From the NCBI GenBank assembly GCA_945957335.1, contig CAMFLJ010000163.1, positions 1 through 8,254 on the forward strand: a DNA stretch of 8,254 nucleotides, read 5' to 3'. Position 1 is the stretch's first letter. Each line of letters begins with the position of its first letter. The DNA is from an uncultured Actinomycetes bacterium (lineage in GTDB: Bacteria > Actinomycetota > Acidimicrobiia > Acidimicrobiales > Acidimicrobilacustridaceae). The notes beneath the pieces were generated by a model. The model searched no databases. It had not been told where the DNA came from and worked only from the letters and a program-made list of their open reading frames with translations. Positions 1-5,412 of this stretch are shown piece by piece. A program made the translations under genes and the position numbers.

Positions 1-654
1 CTCCGGGCCGCCGGCGTGGAGGTGGTCGTCGGCGTCGGTGCCGACGCCGCCGCCGAGCAGCTCGCGCCGTACCTCCACCACCGCCGCACCGGGCGGCCCT
101 ACGTGGTGCTGAAGCTGGCGGCGTCGCTCGACGGCCGCACCGCCGCCCCCGACGGCTCCTCGCAGTGGATCACCGGGGCGGAGGCCCGCCTCGACGCCCA
201 CCGCCTGCGGGCCGACAGCGACGCCATCGTGGTGGGGGCGGGCACCGTGCGGGCCGACGACCCCTCGCTCACCGTGCGCCTGCCCGACGGCGAGCGGGGC
301 CCCGACGACACCGAGCCGCTGAGGGTGGTGCTGGGCCGGGCCCCGGAAGGCGCCGCGATCCACCCCTGCCTCGAGCTCGACGGCGAGCTCGGCGCGGTGC
401 TCGACGAGCTCGGCTCGCGCGGCGTGCTCCAGCTCATGGTGGAGGGCGGCGCCGGCGTCGCCCACGCCTTCCACGCCGCCGGCCTGGTCGACCGCTACGT
501 CGTCTACCTCGCCCCGGTGCTGTTCGGGGGCGACGACGGCCGAGGCCTCTTCGCCGGCGCCGGGGCCCCCACCATCGACGACGTCTGGCGGGGCCGAATT
601 GTCAGCCTGCGCCACCTGGGCGACGATCTCCGTCTCGATCTGGAAGGAAGCTGA
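1..654 (+). CDS. ribD: RibD C-terminal reductase domain (5-amino-6-(5-phosphoribosylamino)uracil reductase), 5'-truncated by window
   Basis: The reading frame is open from base 1, so the start lies upstream; 217 residues are visible. RibD is a bifunctional cytosolic enzyme with an N-terminal zinc deaminase and a C-terminal NADPH-dependent reductase acting on the pyrimidine made from GTP. Only the last few residues before the reductase and the reductase itself are present. Visible family marks are the opening strand VVLKLAASLDGRTAAPDGSS (about residues 35-54), QWITG, DAIVVGAGTVRADDPSLTVR (about 74-93), LMVEGGAGVAHAF (about 145-157) and LVDRYVVYLAPVLFGGDD (about 162-179). The stretch between VVLG and MVEGG looks short compared with E. 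coli RibD; I think this is a clade feature rather than a deletion. The TGA is followed by one base and then the ribE ATG, so the two are probably translationally coupled. The last codons hold the ribE Shine-Dalgarno. Family assignment is firm; domain limits are approximate. Confidence 0.95.
   Translation, partial: LRAAGVEVVVGVGADAAAEQLAPYLHHRRTGRPYVVLKLAASLDGRTAAPDGSSQWITGAEARLDAHRLRADSDAIVVGAGTVRADDPSLTVRLPDGERGPDDTEPLRVVLGRAPEGAAIHPCLELDGELGAVLDELGSRGVLQLMVEGGAGVAHAFHAAGLVDRYVVYLAPVLFGGDDGRGLFAGAGAPTIDDVWRGRIVSLRHLGDDLRLDLEGS
644..650 (+). promoter_or_regulatory. Shine-Dalgarno of ribE
   Basis: AAGGAAG lies 5 nt before ATG 656 and inside the last codons of ribD. It matters because it supports initiation at 656, upstream of the in-frame amber codon, rather than at the later GTG 692. 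Confidence 0.7.
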
Positions 655-655
655 C

Positions 656-1285
656 ATGTTCACCGGCATCGTCTAGGAGCTCGGGTCCGTCGTGTCCCGT
701 GACGGCTCCCTGCTCCGCATCGCCGCCCGCACCGTGCTGGAAGGCGCCGGCCTCGGCGACTCCACCGCGGTCAACGGCTGCTGCCTCACCATCGTCGACT
801 TCGACGTGGCCGAGGGCTGGTGGGACGCCGACGTCAGCGACGAGACCTACGCCCGCACGAGCCTCGGCTCGCTGGAGCCCGGCGACCCGGTGAACCTCGA
901 GCGCCCGGTGCGCCTCGAGGACCGCCTCGGCGGCCACCTCGTGCAGGGCCACGTCGACGCCGTGGGCGAGATCGTGGTGCCCGTGCCCGACCTGCGCGTG
1001 CGCATGCCGGCCCACCTGCTGCGCTACGTCGTCGAGAAGGGGTCGATCACCGTCGACGGCATCTCCCTCACCGTCGTCGAGGTGCTCGACGACGGCTTCA
1101 CCGTGGCGATCATCCCGCACACGTCTGCGGTCACGACCCTCGGTTCCAAGGGCCCCGGCGCCCTGGTGAACCTCGAGGTCGACGTCATGGCCAAGTACAC
1201 CGAGCGGCTCCTCGAGGGCCAGCTCGCCGCGCTCGCCGCCCAGGCCGGCGTCCCCACCACGGCCCCATCCGAGGAGGCCCGATGA
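656..1285 (+). CDS. ribE: Riboflavin synthase (alpha chain), interrupted by an in-frame amber codon at codon 7
   Basis: Riboflavin synthase dismutates two 6,7-dimethyl-8-ribityllumazines into riboflavin and a pyrimidine that is recycled. From ATG 656 the frame reads MFTGIV, TAG, ELGSVVSRDG and then continues open to TGA 1283-1285, 209 sense codons without counting the TAG. Two lumazine-binding repeats are visible. The first carries GDSTAVNGCCLTIVD and GGHLVQGHVDAVGEI. The second carries YVVEKGSITVDGISLTVVEV, IPHTSAVTTLGSKGPG and DVMAKYTERLL. The family start is MFTGI(V/I)EE or similar, so one G-to-T change (GAG to TAG) explains the stop. Apart from that codon the gene has no frameshift and keeps its conserved residues and codon bias. 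Restart at GTG 692 (in frame, AGGAG 12 nt upstream at 675-679) would give 197 residues without the MFTG strand, which is important for catalysis in characterised enzymes. The end overlaps ribBA as ATGA. Identity is certain; whether the gene is broken or this is a base error cannot be told here. Confidence 0.9.
674..676 (+). other. In-frame TAG replacing the expected Glu codon of ribE
   Basis: ATG 656 and GTG 692 are in the same frame, and TAG at 674-676 is codon 7 between GTC (Val6) and GAG (Glu8). No other stop interrupts the frame up to 1283. The ordinary sequence here would be GAG GAG (Glu-Glu). Explanations are a sequencing or assembly error, a true nonsense mutation, or suppression/restart. 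Confidence 0.9.
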
Positions 1286-2529
1286 GCCCGCACACCCAGC
1301 AGCGTTCCGAGTACGCCGACGCGTTCGCCACGATCCCCGAGGCCGTGGCGGCCATCAGCCGGGGCGAGATCGTCGTCGTCGTCGACGACGAGGACCGCGA
1401 GAACGAGGGCGACCTGATCATGGCCGCCGAGGCGGCCACGGCCGAGAACATCACGTTCTTCGTGCGCCACACCTCCGGCGTGATCTGCGCGCCGCTCACC
1501 GGCGAGCGCCTCGACGAGCTCGACATCCCGCTGATGGTCCGCGACAACACCGAGGCCCAGCGCACGGCGTTCACCTACAGCGTCGACTTCCGCCACGGCA
1601 CCTCCACCGGCATCTCGGCCGCCGACCGCGCCACCACGATCCAGTCGCTGATCGACCCGGCCACCCGCCCCGGCGACCTCGCCCGGCCCGGCCACATCTT
1701 CCCGCTGCGCTACTCCGAGGGCGGCGTGCTCAAGCGGGCCGGCCACACCGAGGCCGCGGTCGACCTGGCCCGCATGGCCGGGCTCTACCCGGCCGGCGTG
1801 CTCTGCGAGATCGTCAACGACGACGGCACCATGGCCCGGGTCCCCGACCTCGTGCAGTTCTGCAAGGAGCACGACCTGCTCCTCATCTCGATCGCCGAGC
1901 TCATCCGCTACCGGCGCCAGACCGAGAAGCTCGTGAAGCGGGTGTCCGAGGCCCGCATCCCCACCGAGTGGGGCGACTACACCTGCTACGTCTACGAGTC
2001 GGTGCTCGACGGCGAGCAGCACGTGGCGTTCGTGAAGGGCGCCGTGCAGGGCGAGGAGAACGTGCTGGTCCGGGTGCACTCCGAGTGCCTCACCGGTGAC
2101 GTCTTCGGCTCTCGCCGCTGCGACTGCGGCATCCAGCTCGACCAGGCCATGAAGCGCATCGACGAGGAGGGCCTCGGCGTCGTCGTGTACCTCCGCGGCC
2201 ACGAGGGCCGCGGCATCGGCATCGGCCACAAGATCCGCGCCTACTCGCTGCAGGACGAGGGCCACGACACCGTCGAGGCCAACGAGGTCCTGGGCCTGCC
2301 GGTCGACAGTCGCGAGTACGGCATCGGCGCCCAGATCCTCGTCGACCTGGGCATCACCACCATGCGCTACATGACCAACAACCCGTCGAAGTACGGCGGC
2401 CTGGAGGGCTTCGGCCTCGACATCGTCGAGCGGGTGCCGCTGGAGTCGGCCCCGAACCCCGAGAACATCGCCTACCTGCGCACCAAGCGGGACAAGATGG
2501 GCCACATGCTCGAGGGGCTCGACGACTGA
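1282..2529 (+). CDS. ribBA: RibBA: 3,4-dihydroxy-2-butanone 4-phosphate synthase / GTP cyclohydrolase II
   Basis: This is a bifunctional cytosolic enzyme supplying both precursors of riboflavin. The N-terminal RibB half (about residues 10-208) makes 3,4-dihydroxy-2-butanone 4-phosphate from ribulose 5-phosphate. The C-terminal RibA half (about 215-410) opens the imidazole ring of GTP. RibB motifs are DDEDRENEGD (35-44), RHTSGVICAPL (62-72), HGTSTGISAADRATT (105-119), RPGHIFPLR (135-143) and GHTEAAVDL (154-162). RibA motifs are HSECLTGDVFGSRRCDCGIQL with zinc ligands Cys269, Cys280 and Cys282, then YLRGHEGRGIG (303-313), LQDEGHDTVEAN (323-334) and TNNPSKYGGLEG (365-376). His replaces the usual Gln in RQEGRG, a variant I know from actinobacteria. 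ATG 1282 is chosen because it overlaps the ribE stop, has GAGGAGG 4 nt upstream at 1271-1277, and gives 415 residues, the usual length. The frame stays open upstream to 820, but that stretch is out-of-frame ribE. Downstream it overlaps ribH by one base. Confidence 0.97.
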   Translation: MSPHTQQRSEYADAFATIPEAVAAISRGEIVVVVDDEDRENEGDLIMAAEAATAENITFFVRHTSGVICAPLTGERLDELDIPLMVRDNTEAQRTAFTYSVDFRHGTSTGISAADRATTIQSLIDPATRPGDLARPGHIFPLRYSEGGVLKRAGHTEAAVDLARMAGLYPAGVLCEIVNDDGTMARVPDLVQFCKEHDLLLISIAELIRYRRQTEKLVKRVSEARIPTEWGDYTCYVYESVLDGEQHVAFVKGAVQGEENVLVRVHSECLTGDVFGSRRCDCGIQLDQAMKRIDEEGLGVVVYLRGHEGRGIGIGHKIRAYSLQDEGHDTVEANEVLGLPVDSREYGIGAQILVDLGITTMRYMTNNPSKYGGLEGFGLDIVERVPLESAPNPENIAYLRTKRDKMGHMLEGLDD

Positions 2530-3020
2530 TGTCCAGCAACTTCCGCGCCGCCAACTCGGTCACCGGCGACGTCGACGGCACCGGTGTGCGCGTCGGCGTG
2601 GTGTGCGGCCGGTTCAACGACCACATCACGAACCGCCTGCTCGAGGGGGCCGACAACGCCCTCGCGGTGCACGGCGTGGCCGAGTCCGACGTCACCGTCG
2701 TGTGGGTGCCCGGCGCCTACGAGGTGCCGATGGCGGCCAAGGCCCTCATCGAGAACGGCCACGTCGACGCCGTGGTGTGCCTCGGTGCGGTCATCCGCGG
2801 CGAGACCTCGCACTACGACTTCGTGGCCGGCGAGTGCGCCCGGGGCATCCAGGACGTGCAGCTCGCCACCGGCGTGCCCGTGATCTTCGGCGTGCTCACC
2901 ACCGAGAACCTCGAGCAGGCCCTCGCCCGCTCCTCGGAGGACGACAACAAGGGCGAGGAGTCCGTGCGCACGGCCCTCGAGATGGTCAACCTGCTGCGCC
3001 GCCTGGCCGCGAAGGGCTGA
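2529..3020 (+). CDS. ribH: 6,7-dimethyl-8-ribityllumazine synthase (RibH)
   Basis: This enzyme condenses 5-amino-6-ribitylaminouracil with the RibB product to give lumazine, the substrate of riboflavin synthase. Family members assemble into pentamers or 60-subunit capsids. The 163-residue length is typical. Motifs are VCGRFND (25-31), VPGAYEVPMAAKAL (60-73), VCLGAVIRGETSHYDFVAGE (83-102) with the expected catalytic His95, and PVIFGVLTTENLEQALARS (117-135) followed by DDNKGEE (138-144), the phosphate-binding Arg/Lys area. The ATG overlaps the ribBA TGA (TGATG), indicating coupled translation, and GAGGGG lies 11 nt upstream. It is the last gene of the riboflavin operon in the window and converges with the VIT-family gene 39 bp away. 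Confidence 0.97.
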   Translation: MSSNFRAANSVTGDVDGTGVRVGVVCGRFNDHITNRLLEGADNALAVHGVAESDVTVVWVPGAYEVPMAAKALIENGHVDAVVCLGAVIRGETSHYDFVAGECARGIQDVQLATGVPVIFGVLTTENLEQALARSSEDDNKGEESVRTALEMVNLLRRLAAKG

Positions 3021-3059
3021 CGGCGCGGACGACGGCGGACGAGGCGGCCGGCGCCGGCG
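3021..3059. terminator. Short convergent intergenic gap, possible bidirectional terminator (weak)
   Basis: Thirty-nine bases separate the ribH stop from the stop of the oppositely oriented transporter gene. A perfect 12-bp palindrome (GCCGGCGCCGGC, 3047-3058) and a possible 6-bp stem (3021-3026 with 3051-3056) are present, but there is no T tract. Position rather than sequence is the main argument for termination here. Confidence 0.3.
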
Positions 3060-3767
3060 TCAGCCGGTAGCGGTGCCGAAGAGCCAGCCGATGAGCATGG
3101 TGACGCCCATGGCGGCGATGCCGCCGAACACCACGCGTGCGGTGGGCCGTCCCACCTTGGCGCCACCGAGCACGGCGCCGGTCATGCCGAGCGCGAGCAG
3201 GGCGATCACCGAGACCACCAGGATGGCGACGATCCGGACGCCGGCCGACGAGGAGTCGGGCACGAGCGCGGCGGCGATCAGCGGCAGCGCCGCACCGAGG
3301 GCGAACGCCACGGTCGACGACACCATGGCCTGCAGGGGCCTGGCCAGCGTGGTCTCGCTGATCCCGAGCTCCTCGACCAGGTGGGTGCGCAGGGCGTCGT
3401 GCTCGGTGAGCTTCACCGCGACCTCGCGGGCGAGCTCGTGGTCGAGCCCCTTGTCCTGGTAGATGGCGGTGAGCTCGGCGAGCTCGCGCTCGGGGACGTT
3501 GGCCAGCTCCCACTCCTCCTTGGCGATGTCGGCCCGCTCGGAGTCGCGCTGCGAGCTGACCGACACGTACTCGCCCAGGCCCATCGAGAGGGCGCCGGCG
3601 GTGAGCCCGGCCACGCCCGCGGTGAGCACCGCGCTGCGGCTGGCGTCGGCGGCGACCACGCCGAGGATCAGCGCGGCGGTGGAGATGATGCCGTCGTTGG
3701 CGCCGAGGACCGTGGCCCGCAGCCAGCCGGCGCGGTGGCTGAGGTGGCGTTCCTTGTGCGGCGGCAT
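3060..3767 (-). CDS. VIT1/CCC1-family iron/manganese transporter
   Basis: An integral membrane protein of 235 residues. CCC1/VIT1 proteins move ferrous iron or manganese out of the cytosol, in bacteria probably by export in exchange for protons. The N-terminal HLSHRAGWLRATVLGANDGIIS (8-29) and SMGLGEYVSV (61-70) are family signatures; Asp25, Met62 and Glu66 sit where the transport path residues are known in plant VIT1. I count five hydrophobic segments: about 18-40, 46-68, 147-169, 178-201 and 210-231. Between segments 2 and 3 lies a charged, Glu-rich cytosolic loop (about 72-145), the expected metal-binding region. ATG 3767 is preferred to the in-frame TTG at 3800 because the family begins shortly before the HR.GWLR motif and because TAGGAT lies 7 nt before the ATG, which would place a TTG start upstream of transcription. 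It converges with ribH and diverges from hisG. The metal is not determinable from sequence. Confidence 0.9.
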   Translation of the reverse strand: MPPHKERHLSHRAGWLRATVLGANDGIISTAALILGVVAADASRSAVLTAGVAGLTAGALSMGLGEYVSVSSQRDSERADIAKEEWELANVPERELAELTAIYQDKGLDHELAREVAVKLTEHDALRTHLVEELGISETTLARPLQAMVSSTVAFALGAALPLIAAALVPDSSSAGVRIVAILVVSVIALLALGMTGAVLGGAKVGRPTARVVFGGIAAMGVTMLIGWLFGTATG

Positions 3768-3774
3768 GGGGTCG

Positions 3775-3780
3775 ATCCTA
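3775..3780 (-). promoter_or_regulatory. Candidate -10 box of a leaderless promoter for the VIT-family gene
   Basis: Read on the - strand, TAGGAT (3780 to 3775) is followed by 7 nt and then ATG 3767. This fits the actinobacterial TANNNT -10 consensus with transcription beginning at or next to the start codon. No Shine-Dalgarno is visible. No good -35 is seen at 16-18 bp; a TTGTCC at 3800-3795 is only 14 bp away. Confidence 0.5.
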
Positions 3781-3828
3781 CGGTCGGTCCCGCCGGACAA
3801 CCCGCTCGGAGCCCCTCTCGGCAGGCGG

Positions 3829-3834
3829 TAGGTT
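3829..3834 (+). promoter_or_regulatory. Candidate -10 box of a leaderless promoter for hisG
   Basis: TAGGTT is followed by TGCCGAC (7 nt) and ATG 3842. The arrangement mirrors the oppositely oriented gene across the 74-bp divergent gap. There is no Shine-Dalgarno in front of hisG, which is consistent with a leaderless mRNA. The -35 region is not recognisable. Confidence 0.5.
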
Positions 3835-3841
3835 TGCCGAC

Positions 3842-4717
3842 ATGCTGAAGCTCGTCCTCCCCAAGGGCTCGCTCGAGAAGGCCACCCTCGAGCTGTTCGA
3901 GGCCGCCGACCTCAAGGTCTCTCGCGACTCCGCGGTGCAGTACAAGGCCACCATCGACGACCCCCGGGTGGCCGAGGTCCGCATCCTGCGCCCGCAGGAG
4001 ATCCCGATGTACGTCGCCGAGGGCCTCTTCGACCTCGGCATCACCGGCCGCGACTGGGTCGAGGAGACCGCCAGCGAGGTCGTGTCACTGGGCGAGCTCC
4101 AGTACTCCAAGGCCACCTCGAACCCGGTGAAGATCATCGTGGCGGTGCCCCAGGAGTCGCCGGTGGGCAGCGTCGCCGAGCTGCCCCAGGGCGTGAAGGT
4201 CTCGAGCGAGTACCCCGAGCTCACCCGCCGCTTCTTCGCCGACAAGGGCATCGACGCCGACATCCGGCTCTCCTACGGCGCCACCGAGGCCAAGGTCCCC
4301 GACATCGTCGACTGCATCGTCGACATCACCGAGACGGGCCGGGCCCTGCGCGCCGCGGGCCTCAAGATCATCGACACGATCCTCGTGTCCTACACCGAGC
4401 TCGTGGCCAACCCGGCGTCGTTCGCCGACCCCGAGAAGGCCCACGCCATGCACCAGCTGCAGACCCTCCTCGAGGGCGTGCTGGAGGCCCGGGGCAAGGT
4501 GCTGGTCAAGCTCAACATCCCCACCGACCGGCTCAACGCGGTCATCGAGATCCTGCCGTCGATGAAGTCGCCGACGGTCAACGAGCTGTTCGGGGGGGCC
4601 GGCTACGCGGTCGAGACCGTCGTCGAGAAGCGCCGGATCAACACGCTGATCCCGGCCCTCTCCGATGCCGGGGCCACCGACATCATCGAGCTGCCGATCT
4701 CGAAGATCGTCCACTAG
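3842..4717 (+). CDS. hisG: ATP phosphoribosyltransferase, long form (HisG)
   Basis: First committed step of histidine synthesis: ATP plus PRPP gives N1-phosphoribosyl-ATP. At 291 residues this is the long form with a C-terminal ACT-like regulatory domain, which in studied enzymes binds histidine for feedback inhibition and does not need HisZ. The catalytic part (about 1-210) starts with the standard MLKLVLPKGSLE and has LFDLGITGRDWVEE (61-74) and the PRPP-loop region PDIVDCIVDITETGRALRAAGL (about 153-174), where Ala occupies the place of the usual Thr after TGR. The C-terminal domain (about 215-291) contains KLNIPTDRLNAVIEILPSMKSPTVNEL and ends DIIELPISKIVH. No hisE neighbour is present in the window; in Streptomyces, as I recall, hisE lies between ribH and hisG. 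The TAG stop is followed 18 nt later by the in-frame ATG of the next gene. Confidence 0.96.
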   Translation: MLKLVLPKGSLEKATLELFEAADLKVSRDSAVQYKATIDDPRVAEVRILRPQEIPMYVAEGLFDLGITGRDWVEETASEVVSLGELQYSKATSNPVKIIVAVPQESPVGSVAELPQGVKVSSEYPELTRRFFADKGIDADIRLSYGATEAKVPDIVDCIVDITETGRALRAAGLKIIDTILVSYTELVANPASFADPEKAHAMHQLQTLLEGVLEARGKVLVKLNIPTDRLNAVIEILPSMKSPTVNELFGGAGYAVETVVEKRRINTLIPALSDAGATDIIELPISKIVH

Positions 4718-4735
4718 CCGGTCCGGCCCTCTCCG

Positions 4736-4972
4736 ATGAGCGACCGTCCCGGCATCCCCCTCGGCCCCGGGCGGGGCGTCGTCGAGTCGTTCGACGATCC
4801 CCGTGGCCTCGGCGTCGTCCGCTCCGACGACGGCGTCGACTACCCGTTCCACTGCACGGCGGTGGCCGACGGCACCCGCACGATCGCGGTGGGCACGCCC
4901 GTGTCGTTCCGGGTGGTGGCCGGTCGGATGGGCCGGTGGGAGGCCGCCGGCATCGAGCCCGTCGGGGCCTGA
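4736..4972 (+). CDS. Cold-shock-domain-like small protein (divergent CspA family)
   Basis: A 78-residue protein. GVVESFDDPRGLGVVRSDDG (14-33), YPFHCTAVADG (36-46) and GTPVSFRVVAGRMGRWEAAGI (53-73) follow the five-strand order of the cold-shock domain (GTVKWF..KGFGFI, VFVHF, G..V.F.V..G..G..A..V). The aromatic nucleic-acid-binding residues of RNP1 (KGFGFI) are changed to RGLGVV, and RNP2 is reduced to YPFHC, so RNA binding is uncertain. ATG 4736 lies 18 nt after the hisG stop and in the same frame. No Shine-Dalgarno or -10 box is visible, so expression probably depends on the hisG transcript through coupling or reinitiation. The 16 bases ending in its start region repeat a segment near the end of hisG. 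I am fairly sure of the fold and not of the function. Confidence 0.8.
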   Translation: MSDRPGIPLGPGRGVVESFDDPRGLGVVRSDDGVDYPFHCTAVADGTRTIAVGTPVSFRVVAGRMGRWEAAGIEPVGA

Positions 4973-4992
4973 CCCGCCGGGGTGGTGGCGGT

Positions 4993-5010
4993 CTCACCCA
5001 GGTGGGTGAG
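4993..5010 (+). terminator. Inverted repeat downstream of the hisG / cold-shock-like pair, possible terminator
   Basis: CTCACCC (4993-4999) pairs with GGGTGAG (5004-5010) around AGGT, a perfect 7-bp stem with a 4-nt loop. An alternative pairing of GGTGGG (5001-5006) with CCCACC (5018-5023) competes with it. It begins 20 nt after the cold-shock-like gene. There is no T tract, so either a terminator or an operator for the next gene is possible. Confidence 0.35.
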
Positions 5011-5112
5011 GACGGTGCCCACCTCCTGCCCTGCGCGCCCGCCTCGGATCGGGTCGATGTCTCCGGTAGGTGGAGCGCCGCGGAGACCCGCGGCGGGGCC
5101 TGGAGGCGTCCG

Positions 5113-5355
5113 ATGCGCACCGAGTGGGTGGAAGGGATGGTCGAGATCGGACGGCGCACCGAGCGGGTGCACGCTCAGGTGGGCCCCCACGTGGCGGGGG
5201 ATCGCTTCGATCCCTGCCTCGAGGGTGTCTTCGTCCCCTCGCCCGACCTCGAGGTCGGGCGGGCTGTCCACCTCCGCCTCGACGACGGCCGTGAGGGCCT
5301 CGTCGTGGTGGTCGGGGAGGGCGGCCGCTTCTTGTCGGTCGGCCCGCTCGAGTAG
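5113..5355 (+). CDS. Hypothetical 80-residue protein
   Basis: I do not recognise a family. The start is ATG 5113 with GGAGG at 5102-5106, 6 nt upstream; the frame is open further left to 4936, but that part overlaps the cold-shock-like gene and its GC-rich flank and has no matching initiation signal. Third positions are mostly G or C, as in neighbouring genes, which supports coding. The protein is soluble, with MRTEWVEGMVEIGRR at the N terminus and alternating hydrophobic runs (VHLRLDDGREGLVVVVGEGG, FLSVGPL) that suggest a small beta-rich fold. There is one Cys (35) and no signal peptide or membrane segment. It ends in TAG. A perfect 22-bp palindrome (5240-5261) lies within the coding sequence. 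Its 140-nt upstream gap suggests its own transcription. A false coding call remains possible. Confidence 0.55.
   Translation: MRTEWVEGMVEIGRRTERVHAQVGPHVAGDRFDPCLEGVFVPSPDLEVGRAVHLRLDDGREGLVVVVGEGGRFLSVGPLE
5240..5261. repeat. Perfect 22-bp palindrome inside the hypothetical gene
   Basis: Each arm is 11 bp: the left arm CGCCCGACCTC (5240-5250) is exactly reverse complementary to 5251-5261, with CTCGAG at the centre and no spacer. It falls in the codons for SPDLEVGR. It could be a dimeric protein-binding site or simply a product of GC-rich codon use. Confidence 0.6.
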
Positions 5356-5360
5356 CCCCC

Positions 5361-5406
5361 GGCCCGGGGTCACCGCCGCCAGCGTCGCCGGGGTGGCACC
5401 GGGGCC
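5361..5406. terminator. Candidate bidirectional terminator between convergent genes
   Basis: The 57-bp gap between the stop of the 80-residue gene (5355) and the stop of the DUF1844 gene (5413) can fold imperfectly: GGCCCGGGGTCACC (5361-5374) against GGTGGCACCGGGGCC (5392-5406). The pairing has mismatches and no T tract. Its position between converging genes is the stronger reason for the call. Confidence 0.3.
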
Positions 5407-5412
5407 GTGGGG

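Noticed and set aside
820..1281. N-terminal extension of RibBA from 820
   Set aside because: The extension is Arg/Pro-rich out-of-frame ribE sequence; ATG 1282 has a Shine-Dalgarno and gives the family length.
1376..1391. 16-bp palindrome in ribBA
   Set aside because: It follows directly from the codons for the conserved VVDDED motif.
1024..2505. 493-residue open frame on the - strand opposite ribE/ribBA
   Set aside because: Its translation is low-complexity (Val, Leu, Gly, Ala, Asp) as expected from the antisense of GC-rich codons, and the + strand holds clear ribE and ribBA.
3768..3800. TTG start at 3800 for the transporter
   Set aside because: The extra 11 residues precede the family N terminus, and the TAGGAT box at 3780-3775 would lie inside the coding region.
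674..5355. General reassignment of TAG as a sense codon
   Set aside because: hisG and the 80-residue gene end in TAG at plausible protein ends, so TAG still works as a stop here; only local suppression or an error at 674 remains possible.
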